The notes beneath the pieces were generated by a model that was given only the letters and a program-made list of their open reading frames with translations, was not told the DNA's origin and did not search any database. Shown here piece by piece: positions 1 to 5,889 of a stretch of 6,919 bases of DNA. A program made the translations under genes and the position numbers. This stretch comes from Bacillota bacterium (lineage in GTDB: Bacteria; Bacillota; Clostridia; Lachnospirales; Lachnospiraceae). The stretch lies in NCBI GenBank assembly GCA_023435645.1, contig JAEYRK010000054.1, positions 1-6,919 on the forward strand. The letters are read 5' to 3'. How positions within the stretch are numbered: position 1 is the stretch's first letter; each line of letters begins with the position of its first letter.

Positions 1-113
1 CTGATCAAGCTTATAATTTAAGAAAAAAGTAAAGAAATTCTTTCTGAGTTATGATAAGATAAGGATAATAAATGACATACAGCATCACATAATCCGTAGG
101 AAGGGAGGCAACG
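1..113 (+). promoter_or_regulatory. Upstream region of the two-component operon
   Basis: This AT-rich leader precedes the response regulator. A perfect TATAAT lies at 12-17, so its -35 would fall outside the window; a second possible -10, TATGAT, is at 50-55 without a good -35. An inverted repeat AAAGAA-A-TTCTTT at 31-43 could be a regulator site. The ribosome binding site AGGGAGG is at 102-108. The actual promoter cannot be decided from the sequence. Confidence 0.35.
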
Positions 114-818
114 ATGATGGAACAGACGGGAATTATCGTCATTGACGATGATAAGGAAATCGCAGAGCTGGTGGAGATCCATCTGGTCAGTGAGGGATAT
201 AAGGTGTGGAAGGCTTATACAGCCAGGGAAGGCTTGCAGATGATTGCTTCCGAGGAGATCAAGCTGGTGATTCTGGATATTATGATGCCGGGTATGGATG
301 GCCTTAGCCTCTGCGCTAAGATTCGCGAAAGCAGTGCAATTCCGATTATCATGCTGAGTGCCAGATCTACAGATCTGGACAAAATTATCGGATTGGGAGC
401 AGGAGCCGATGATTATGTGACAAAGCCCTTTAATCCTTTGGAGCTGACAGCCAGGGTAAAGTCACAGCTCAGAAGATATACAAAGCTTAATCCCAATTCC
501 CATGACGATAAGCAGGACAAGGAAATCATCCTGGATCATCTGACGATTAACCGGGAAAACCATAGGGTAACCGCCTATGGCAGGGAGGTTAAGCTGACAC
601 CGATTGAGTTCGATATTCTCTATCTTCTGGCCAGTAATGTGGGCAGGGTATTTTCCACGGATGATATCTTTGAGAGGGTATGGAACGAGAAGATGTACGA
701 GGCCAATAATACCGTAATGGTACATATCAGAAGAATTAGAGAAAAGATTGAGATGGATTCCCGAGATGCTAAAATCATAAAAACCGTGTGGGGAGTGGGG
801 TACAAAATTGAACAATAG
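114..818 (+). CDS. OmpR/PhoB-family response regulator, VanR-like
   Basis: A cytoplasmic DNA-binding response regulator that should be phosphorylated by the kinase encoded next to it. The receiver domain covers about residues 5-120: acidic cluster D11-D13, phosphoacceptor D55 in LVILDIMMPG, S82 in the switch position and K104 in TKPF. A winged-helix output domain (about 137-233) ends in the family motif KTVWGVGYKIE. Length (234 aa) is normal for the family. The wording of several blocks (PIIML, GADDYVTKPF, NNTVMVHIRRIREK) resembles VanR of glycopeptide-resistance operons, but no vanH/A/X-type genes are nearby, so the target genes are unknown. Two ATGs are adjacent; 114 is 5 bases from the AGGGAGG site and 117 is 8 bases away, so the second (233 aa) may be the true start. 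The stop overlaps the kinase start by 11 bases. Confidence 0.93.
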   Translation: MMEQTGIIVIDDDKEIAELVEIHLVSEGYKVWKAYTAREGLQMIASEEIKLVILDIMMPGMDGLSLCAKIRESSAIPIIMLSARSTDLDKIIGLGAGADDYVTKPFNPLELTARVKSQLRRYTKLNPNSHDDKQDKEIILDHLTINRENHRVTAYGREVKLTPIEFDILYLLASNVGRVFSTDDIFERVWNEKMYEANNTVMVHIRRIREKIEMDSRDAKIIKTVWGVGYKIEQ

Positions 819-1890
819 TATATTTAAAAGCTTTCGCTTTGAAATTGTACTGTATAGCCTGCTAAGTCTGCTCTATACCTTGCTTACTCTGGCTGTTGCG
901 CATATCGGTCTATATCTTATATGCAGAGGCAGGTTTAATCTGAACGGAGCAGGAACAGCTCTGTATGCTGTTGTCACCCTGTTGGTTGGTGTGACCCTGT
1001 TCATCATATACTTTTTGCTGCTTACCAGAAAATTCATCATCTATATCAAAGAGATTTCTGAAGGAATCAATGAGATATCCCAAGGGAACCTGGATTATAA
1101 GATTACCATCAGAAATGAGGATGAATTTGCCCTGATTGCGGATAAGCTGAACCAGATGGCGGATGATATCAAAAAAATCATGGAGAATGAACGGAGAAGC
1201 GAATATGCTAAGAATGAGCTGATTACCAGTGTTGCCCACGACCTGCGGACTCCCCTGACCTCGATCATTGGCTATCTGGATCTGGTTTCCTCCAAGCAGC
1301 TGAATGAGGATACCAGAAAGAAATATGTAGAGATTGCCTTTGGTAAATCAAAGAGGCTTGAGAAGCTGATAGAGGATCTGTTTACCTACACCAAGTTTAA
1401 TTTCGGTGAGGTAAAGCCCTCTTATACGGAGGTAGACCTGGTGAAGCTGGTGAATCAGCTGCTGGATGAATTCTACCCCAGCTTTACGGACAACGGACTG
1501 GACTATGAGTTCAGAACCAGCCATAGCAGTGCCATAGTGAAGGCGGATGGAGATCTTCTGGCCAGAGCCTTTGCCAATCTGATCAGTAATGCGATTAAGT
1601 ATGGGAAGGATGGCGGGGAGATCAGGCTTGACCTAAAAAGAAGCGAAGAGGGGGTTGTGATATCCGTTACGAATTTCGGAGATATCATTCCGGAGAAGGA
1701 TCTGGAGCTTATCTTCCGGCGCTTTTACCGGGTGGAGAGCTCCCGTTCCAGTGAGACAGGCGGAAGCGGCCTTGGCCTGGCAATTGCCCAAAGTATAATG
1801 GAAATGCACGGAGGAACCATAAGGGCAGAGAGCGGTGCGGAGGGAACCGTATTTACCGTAACCTTACCGAATACTCCAAAAACAAATTGA
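808..1890 (+). CDS. Membrane sensor histidine kinase, VanS-like
   Basis: The partner kinase of the preceding regulator, expected to autophosphorylate and pass phosphate to D55 of that protein. Two membrane segments (about 13-38 and 52-73) are separated by only about 13 residues, so there is almost no external sensor domain. A HAMP linker follows (about 74-126). The dimerization/phosphoacceptor domain has H144 in VAHDLRTPLTSIIGYL, and the ATPase domain has the N box NLISNAIKYG (N257, N261), the F box IFRRFYR and the G2 box GGSGLGLA (318-325). The G1 region reads NFGDIIP instead of the usual DxGxG, a deviation that I recall VanS also showing (NTGSIP). The start is TTG at 808, inside the regulator gene, with a GGGG-type binding site at 797-800; this implies translational coupling. 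The stop codon lies in the left arm of a large hairpin. Confidence 0.92.
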   Translation: MNNSIFKSFRFEIVLYSLLSLLYTLLTLAVAHIGLYLICRGRFNLNGAGTALYAVVTLLVGVTLFIIYFLLLTRKFIIYIKEISEGINEISQGNLDYKITIRNEDEFALIADKLNQMADDIKKIMENERRSEYAKNELITSVAHDLRTPLTSIIGYLDLVSSKQLNEDTRKKYVEIAFGKSKRLEKLIEDLFTYTKFNFGEVKPSYTEVDLVKLVNQLLDEFYPSFTDNGLDYEFRTSHSSAIVKADGDLLARAFANLISNAIKYGKDGGEIRLDLKRSEEGVVISVTNFGDIIPEKDLELIFRRFYRVESSRSSETGGSGLGLAIAQSIMEMHGGTIRAESGAEGTVFTVTLPNTPKTN

Positions 1891-1969
1891 GCCACTGATA
1901 GTCCAAACAAGTCAGTACATTCCGGATGTACCGATGCACTTGCTGGAGCTACCGGTGGCTTCAGTTTGT
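1882..1969 (+). repeat. 88-base imperfect palindrome (long hairpin)
   Basis: Both arms pair nearly end to end. 1882-1890 pairs with 1961-1969 (9 pairs, one G-U). 1891-1901 pairs with 1949-1959 (one A-C mismatch, one G-U). 1902-1905 pairs with 1944-1947, and 1908-1912 with 1938-1942. The tip is a perfect GTACAT/ATGTAC stem (1915-1920 with 1926-1931) around loop TCCGG. The G-U pairs favour the plus-strand RNA. The left arm contains the end of the kinase gene including its TGA. No U-run follows, so it is not a standard intrinsic terminator; it could protect the mRNA 3' end, be a small mobile palindrome, or form an sRNA. Confidence 0.7.
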
Positions 1970-1991
1970 GAAACTATGAAAACGGAAGAAG

Positions 1992-2009
1992 AAAAAATAT
2001 ACCCATATT
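1992..2009 (-). terminator. Weak possible terminator of the AP2-like gene
   Basis: Read on the minus strand, a 5-bp stem AATAT-GGGT-ATATT (2009-1996) is followed by a short T-run. The stem is all A-T and weak, and it lies about 60 bases past the minus-strand stop at 2070. The only other candidate in 1970-2069 is a plus-strand T-run at 2038-2043 preceded by a 4-bp stem, which is weaker still. Confidence 0.25.
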
Positions 2010-2057
2010 ATAACATAAAATCTGAAGAAAGGTAGTCTTTTTTATAAAATTAAAACA

Positions 2058-2067
2058 TTGTTAACAA
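2058..2067. repeat. TTGTTAACAA palindrome
   Basis: A perfect 10-base palindrome lies directly after the stop of the minus-strand gene. It shares the TTAACA/TGTTAA core with palindromes at 2978-2990 and 3096-3110 upstream of the same gene, so it may be a further binding site for one protein. It may also be chance in AT-rich DNA. Confidence 0.3.
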
Positions 2068-2069
2068 AT

Positions 2070-2858
2070 TCAAACTTGGTATTCCAGTATTTTCTTAGAG
2101 ATCCTCAGTCTCTGATAGAGAGAAGCATAGGCAATCTCGTCCATCCCTTCCAGATAATTCTGAGGATATTTCTTCATAACGCCCCTTTCTCTTAACACTA
2201 GAGCAGCCTTGTTATATGCAATGGCTGCTTCTTCCTCTGTTTGATATCTGCCGATCAGGTAATCGCCGTTGATATGGATTTTTGCCAGATAGACAGGACG
2301 GCCCTTGCGGAGGTATCTCGTTACTCCGTGATAAGGGTTAATCACTTCAATGTTCGCATATCTGAAATCAGTAGGATCCCCATTCACAAATACATAGTCC
2401 CTTCCGCAAACAGCATAATTCTTAATGCTGTAGCGTGATAGAATGCTGAGCTGCATCCCGTAATCAGAAACAAAGAGATGGCCGCCCCGCTGCATTATTT
2501 TATGATGAGCGTAATAAAACAGGTCATCGACATCAAACTTCATGGGGGTATTCCTGTCAAGATAATAGAGAAAATAACGCTTCTTAAGATAAATCGGATT
2601 CTTGAAATAAATCTTATTGTCCCTGAAGTTATGTAGCACAATCCATTTATGAAAGGAAAGGATACAGCCGTCAGGATAATCGTGGAGGGTCATCTGGCTA
2701 TCATAAGAAAGAATTTGAGACGCCAGCTGATAAGCCTTATGAGCTTCAGCCTCCTTCGGATAGCTTCCGAGGCTGATATGCTTTCCCATATAGGTAACAG
2801 AGGATCTGAAATAGGTCTGCCCATTCTTCTTCTTTGCCATATAGACGCCCTGCTTCAT
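2070..2858 (-). CDS. Protein with two AP2-like domains and a degenerate HNH-like core
   Basis: A 262-residue basic, aromatic-rich protein that probably binds DNA. Residues about 3-50 (GVYMAKKKNGQTYF, then GKHISLGSYPKEAEAHKAY) and about 176-237 (YHGVTRYLRKGRPVYLAKI, then YLIGRYQTEEEAAIAYNKAA and KKYPQNY) each match the AP2/ERF pattern: GV, three short strands, an LG/IG-Y turn, then an A-AY helix. Between them, DYVFVNGDPTDFRYANIEVIN (154-174) has the layout of an HNH homing-nuclease segment (usually HHxxGxxxDNRxxNL), but the catalytic histidines are replaced. I infer a domesticated, non-cutting relative acting as a regulator; a structural role is possible. The start at 2858 has an ideal AGGAGGTGG site (2871-2863, 7 bases from the ATG). 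The gene stands alone, convergent with the kinase and divergent from the hydrolase. Its target is unknown. Confidence 0.82.
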   Translation of the reverse strand: MKQGVYMAKKKNGQTYFRSSVTYMGKHISLGSYPKEAEAHKAYQLASQILSYDSQMTLHDYPDGCILSFHKWIVLHNFRDNKIYFKNPIYLKKRYFLYYLDRNTPMKFDVDDLFYYAHHKIMQRGGHLFVSDYGMQLSILSRYSIKNYAVCGRDYVFVNGDPTDFRYANIEVINPYHGVTRYLRKGRPVYLAKIHINGDYLIGRYQTEEEAAIAYNKAALVLRERGVMKKYPQNYLEGMDEIAYASLYQRLRISKKILEYQV

Positions 2859-2885
2859 TCCGCCACCTCCTGTTAAGGGAATTAA

Positions 2886-2895
2886 ATCGTACGAT
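2886..2895. repeat. ATCGTACGAT palindrome in the leader of the AP2-like gene
   Basis: A perfect 10-base palindrome lies between the predicted minus-strand transcription start (near 2925) and the ribosome binding site. This is a position where a repressor, perhaps the AP2-like protein itself, could act. There is no direct evidence of function. Confidence 0.35.
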
Positions 2896-2931
2896 GGGAA
2901 GCATCTTTAGGGTTGTACTTCACCCAGTCTC

Positions 2932-2960
2932 ATCATAACAAATTTCGACGATGAGTTCAA
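2932..2960 (-). promoter_or_regulatory. Candidate sigma-A promoter of the AP2-like gene
   Basis: On the minus strand TTGAAC (2960-2955) is separated by 17 bases from TATGAT (2937-2932), giving a start near 2925 and a leader of about 65 bases. Both hexamers are one or two bases from consensus. Confidence 0.5.
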
Positions 2961-2977
2961 TGGTTGCATACAATTAT

Positions 2978-2990
2978 TAACAAAATGTTA
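2978..2990. repeat. TAACA-AAA-TGTTA inverted repeat
   Basis: A perfect 5-base inverted repeat with a 3-base centre lies about 20 bases upstream of the -35 of the minus-strand gene. It is a possible operator and shares its half-site with 3096-3110. Confidence 0.35.
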
Positions 2991-3095
2991 CATGGTATTT
3001 CGAGACTACAAACCGTCAAACTGGCTAAAATACGTACTATTCATGTAGAATATGCATAAAGAATGAAGGAGAGGCGTAAAATATTTAATATATAA

Positions 3096-3110
3096 TTAAC
3101 AATTTGTTAA
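3096..3110. repeat. TTAACAA-T-TTGTTAA inverted repeat
   Basis: A perfect 7-base inverted repeat around one base, in the middle of the divergent region. Flanking ATAATT and AATTAT extend it with a 2-base bulge. It is a good candidate for a dimeric regulator site serving one or both divergent genes. Confidence 0.4.
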
Positions 3111-3202
3111 AATTATCATGTATAAAATAGACAAAACATGGAAGGGAAATCATGCTTGTATTGTAACAAATAACGTCCATAGGTAAAATATGGTATGACA
3201 GA

Positions 3203-3220
3203 TTCGTTGTTATTAACGAA
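3203..3220. repeat. TTCGTT-N6-AACGAA inverted repeat
   Basis: A perfect 6-base inverted repeat with a 6-base centre ends 15 bases before the -35 of the hydrolase promoter. The position would suit an activator or a co-operating repressor. Confidence 0.35.
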
Positions 3221-3235
3221 ATTGCTTCTATGTAG

Positions 3236-3265
3236 TTGACATCAAAAAAACGATTGACTTATAAT
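3236..3265 (+). promoter_or_regulatory. Consensus sigma-A promoter of the SleB-like hydrolase
   Basis: TTGACA (3236-3241) and TATAAT (3260-3265) are both perfect and are 18 bases apart. Transcription should start near 3272, giving a leader of about 58 bases that begins within a small AATGC-N6-GCATT inverted repeat (3263-3278). This suggests vegetative expression, not sporulation-sigma control. Confidence 0.75.
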
Positions 3266-3329
3266 GCAGAATAGCATTAGCTAGGGTACCAAATAATACC
3301 AATCAACAGAGAAAGAAGAGGAAAGAATT

Positions 3330-4184
3330 ATGTCAATGATAAATTCGTTTCTTCAAAAGAATAAAATGCATGAAGCACAGCATGGAATCTTCATGGTGGC
3401 GGCTGCTTATGTACTGTCTGCTGCATTATTGTTCTTCGGGTCGGATGTATTCTACGGCTCCAGATCAAAGGCAGAAAAGATAAACGATAATTCTTACGAA
3501 GCGACTTATGGTGAACCGAAGGAGCAATATGCTTCGGTCACAAACAATGCTATTGTTAATCCATATGGGATTGCTGGCAGCACGGTTAAGAAAGCAGAGC
3601 CTGTCATCCAGGGATCGGATGATACAAACTGGCTGCTGGGATATGCAATGAGCAACGAGGAATATAACGCTGTGCTAATGAATATGGCAGAGCTGGAAGC
3701 CTATCAGGCAACCCTGCTGGGGGCGGAGGAAGCTCCTGAGGAAGCAGTTGAGAGCTTCTCGGTTGCCCCTGACAGCGGTAAGAAGGCCTTGTCTCTGACG
3801 GGGAAGGAGGTAGCCATGCTGGAACGGATCGTAGAAGCGGAGGCTACGGGAGAAGATTTGGTAGGTCGTATTCTGGTTGCCAATGTCGTGCTTAACCGGA
3901 TTGCGGACGACGAATTCCCTGATACGGTGGAAGAGGTCATTTTTCAGAGGTCAGGAGATGAGTATCAGTTCTCCCCGATATCGGATAAAAGATATTGGTC
4001 AGTCGAGATATCGGATAAAACGAAGGAAGCAGTAAAGAAAGCACTTGAGGGCGAGGATTATTCCGAAGGAGCCTTATATTTCATGGCCCGCAAGAGAACG
4101 AAGAAGAGCAGTGCCCGATGGTTTGACGATAACCTGGAGTGGCTGTTTCGGCATGGAGGACATGAGTTCTATAAAAACAAATAG
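3330..4184 (+). CDS. Membrane-anchored cell wall hydrolase, SleB/CwlJ (Hydrolase_2) family
   Basis: A peptidoglycan hydrolase; SleB relatives act as lytic transglycosylases on cortex or wall glycan. A short cytoplasmic start is followed by one membrane segment (about 18-38), so the rest should be outside the cell. A low-complexity linker (about 45-155) leads to the SleB domain (about 156-281). That domain contains IVEAEATGED, where E171 fits the catalytic Glu of AEARGE in relatives, then VANVVLNRIADDEFP, QFSPISDKRYW, YSEGALYFMARK and a C-terminal WLFRHGGHEFYK. Nothing looks truncated. The AAGAGGA site (3316-3322) is 7 bases before the ATG. The sigma-A promoter and lack of sporulation neighbours suggest a role in growth or wall turnover rather than spore germination, but the exact bond cut is not shown by sequence. 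It is a single-gene unit closed by a strong terminator. Confidence 0.88.
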   Translation: MSMINSFLQKNKMHEAQHGIFMVAAAYVLSAALLFFGSDVFYGSRSKAEKINDNSYEATYGEPKEQYASVTNNAIVNPYGIAGSTVKKAEPVIQGSDDTNWLLGYAMSNEEYNAVLMNMAELEAYQATLLGAEEAPEEAVESFSVAPDSGKKALSLTGKEVAMLERIVEAEATGEDLVGRILVANVVLNRIADDEFPDTVEEVIFQRSGDEYQFSPISDKRYWSVEISDKTKEAVKKALEGEDYSEGALYFMARKRTKKSSARWFDDNLEWLFRHGGHEFYKNK

Positions 4185-4201
4185 GGCGGCAACGATATTG
4201 A

Positions 4202-4224
4202 AATTCAGGATTGTTTTCTGAATT
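4202..4224 (+). repeat. AATTCAG/CTGAATT hairpin before the terminator
   Basis: A perfect 7-bp stem (4202-4208 with 4218-4224) with a 9-base loop lies 17 bases after the hydrolase stop and just ahead of the intrinsic terminator. It has no U-run and may stabilise the mRNA end. Confidence 0.45.
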
Positions 4225-4232
4225 AAATGATG

Positions 4233-4262
4233 AAAAGGACGGGCATTTGCCGGTCCTTTTTT
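4233..4262 (+). terminator. Intrinsic terminator of the hydrolase gene
   Basis: The stem AAAAGGAC/GTCCTTTT (4233-4240 with 4253-4260) continues past a G-G mismatch into GGC/GCC, closing on loop ATTT. The T-run at 4257-4262 follows. The AAAA-stem-TTTT form could also stop transcripts from the other side, though no gene converges here. Confidence 0.88.
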
Positions 4263-4276
4263 GTCAATAAACCCTA

Positions 4277-4305
4277 TTGTGCATGAAGTTGTTATATGTT
4301 ATATT
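4277..4305 (+). promoter_or_regulatory. Candidate sigma-A promoter of thrC
   Basis: TTGTGC (4277-4282) is 17 bases from TATATT (4300-4305), predicting a start near 4312. The leader is then only about 33 bases, too short for a T-box or riboswitch, so threonine control, if any, is not by a leader RNA of those kinds. Confidence 0.55.
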
Positions 4306-4344
4306 TGCCATAAGCTAAAATAATCACAAAGGGGTATGAAGACG

Positions 4345-5835
4345 ATGAACCTAATGTATCAGAGTACACGGGATGGGCAGCAAAGGGTTACTGCATCACA
4401 GGCAATCCTGCAGGGACTATCACCGGATGGAGGCTTATATGTACCGGAGGCCATACCGGTATTGACAAAAACAATCGAGGAGCTCTCCACTATGGATTAC
4501 AGGGAGCTGGCCTATGAGGTTTTGAAGCTGTTCCTAACGGATTATACCGAGGACGAGCTTAAGGATTGCATCGCGAAGGCATATGATGAGAAATTTGATA
4601 CTTCTGAGATTGCTCCCTTAAGGAATACGGGAAGTGCCTGCTACCTTGAGCTTTTCCATGGTGCAACCATTGCCTTTAAGGATATGGCATTATCCATTCT
4701 TCCTCACCTGCTTACGAAGGCGGCGAAAAAGAACAAGGTACAGGAGGAGATCGTTATTCTTACCGCCACCTCGGGGGATACCGGCAAGGCAGCCCTGGCC
4801 GGCTTTGCTGACGTTGCGGGAACCGGTATCATCGTATTCTATCCGAAGGATGGAGTCAGCAGTGTTCAGGAGAAGCAGATGGTAACGCAGCGGGGAAGGA
4901 ATACCACGGTAGTCGGTATCCGCGGTAATTTTGACGATGCCCAGACCGGAGTGAAGCGTATGTTTCATAACAAAGAACTGGCTGCTGCATTGAAGGCTGC
5001 CGGTTATATGTTTTCCTCCGCAAATTCGATTAATATCGGCAGATTGGTGCCTCAGATCGTATATTATGTATATGCCTATGCTACATTATATAAGAAGAAA
5101 CAGATAACAGAGGGAGAAAAGATTAATTTTGTCGTACCGACAGGCAATTTCGGCAATATTCTTGCGGCCTATTATGCTAAGAAAATGGGACTTCCGATCA
5201 ATCAGCTGATCTGTGCCTCCAATGAGAATAAGGTGCTTTTTGATTTCTTCTCAACCGGTGTCTATGATAAGAACAGAGCATTCATACTGACCACCTCACC
5301 CTCCATGGATATCCTGGTATCCAGTAACCTGGAGCGGTTGATTTACCATGTGGCGGATAATGATCCTGTTAAGACTGCCCAGCTGATGAGCGCCTTAAGC
5401 ACGCAGGGAGTCTATGAGATTACGGATCGGATGAGAAGTAACCTGAAGGATTTTATCGGCGGATATGCGACCGCCTCCGAGACAGAGGAAGCCATTCGCA
5501 AGGAATATCAAGAAAGCGGTTATGTGATTGATCCCCATACCGCAGTTGCTACAAGCGTATATCACAGGTATGCAGAGGCCACCGGGGATCATACAAAGAG
5601 TGTAATTGTGTCCACTGCCAGCCCCTTTAAGTTCGCCGAAAGCGTTCTTAGTGCCATCGGCGAACAGGAAATACCTGAGGATGAATATGAACAGGCGAAG
5701 CTTCTGTCGCAGGTATCGGGGATAGTAATTCCCAAAGCCGTAGAAGAACTGCAGGGGGCGGAAATACTCCATGATAAGGTATGTGATACGGAGGATATGC
5801 AGGATATCGTCGAAAAAGTTCTTAAAATAATCTAA
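4345..5835 (+). CDS. thrC: Threonine synthase
   Basis: A PLP-dependent cytoplasmic enzyme that converts O-phospho-L-homoserine and water to L-threonine and phosphate, the last step of threonine synthesis. Numbered from the ATG at 4345, the N-terminal segment (YQSTR, then SPDGGLYVPEAIP) is typical. The PLP lysine is K112 in HGATIAFKDMAL, the substrate/phosphate loop is ATSGDTGKAAL (from 141), followed by SANSINIGRLVPQ, PTGNFGN (265-271, cofactor phosphate contact), DPHTAVA and STASPFKFAESV. The length of 496 aa matches the longer bacterial/yeast-like class. An earlier in-frame ATG at 4336 is only 1 base after the AAAGGGG site (4328-4334), whereas 4345 is 10 bases away, so I prefer 4345. No hom or thrB is adjacent, so this is a single-gene unit. 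No clear terminator follows. Confidence 0.96.
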   Translation: MNLMYQSTRDGQQRVTASQAILQGLSPDGGLYVPEAIPVLTKTIEELSTMDYRELAYEVLKLFLTDYTEDELKDCIAKAYDEKFDTSEIAPLRNTGSACYLELFHGATIAFKDMALSILPHLLTKAAKKNKVQEEIVILTATSGDTGKAALAGFADVAGTGIIVFYPKDGVSSVQEKQMVTQRGRNTTVVGIRGNFDDAQTGVKRMFHNKELAAALKAAGYMFSSANSINIGRLVPQIVYYVYAYATLYKKKQITEGEKINFVVPTGNFGNILAAYYAKKMGLPINQLICASNENKVLFDFFSTGVYDKNRAFILTTSPSMDILVSSNLERLIYHVADNDPVKTAQLMSALSTQGVYEITDRMRSNLKDFIGGYATASETEEAIRKEYQESGYVIDPHTAVATSVYHRYAEATGDHTKSVIVSTASPFKFAESVLSAIGEQEIPEDEYEQAKLLSQVSGIVIPKAVEELQGAEILHDKVCDTEDMQDIVEKVLKII

Positions 5836-5838
5836 TTA

Positions 5839-5865
5839 TGACAAATGCATGACATAAATTTGACA
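5839..5865. promoter_or_regulatory. Three TGACA direct repeats at 11-base spacing
   Basis: TGACA begins at 5839, 5850 and 5861, exactly one helical turn apart, just after the thrC stop. Tandem half-sites with 11-base period are the known binding pattern of OmpR/PhoB-family response regulators; the complement, TGTCA, is the core of the E. coli Pho box. The last repeat is part of a TTGACA at 5860-5865. A matching -10 is poor (TATAGA after only 14 bases). Function is inferred. Confidence 0.5.
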
Positions 5866-5889
5866 CATACAAGGTGCAATATAGAACCA

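Larger units (their letters stand above)
2872..3329. other. Divergent intergenic region between AP2-like gene and hydrolase
   Basis: These 458 AT-rich bases carry the promoters of both flanking genes and several palindromes, listed separately. Between about 3000 and 3200 I see no convincing gene: short ATG frames after purine-rich stretches (3063, 3152) stop within about ten codons. No tRNA-like or recognised riboswitch sequence was found. The length is large for two promoters and suggests extra regulation. Confidence 0.6.

Noticed and set aside
114..1890. Vancomycin-resistance locus
   Set aside because: The regulator and kinase resemble VanR/VanS, but no vanH, D-Ala-D-Lac ligase or vanX-type gene follows; the kinase is followed by a hairpin and a convergent gene.
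1891..1900. Start of a cobalamin riboswitch (GCCACTG)
   Set aside because: The seven bases recall a B12-riboswitch segment, but the other conserved blocks are absent and the site is at a gene's 3' end.
2944..2950. Spo0A box in the AP2-like gene promoter
   Set aside because: The minus-strand CGTCGAA matches TGTCGAA at six of seven positions; such a short single match is expected by chance.
2058..3110. Rex redox-repressor sites (TTGTTAA-N4-TTAACAA)
   Set aside because: Half-sites are similar, but the spacing or orientation is wrong at all three palindromes.
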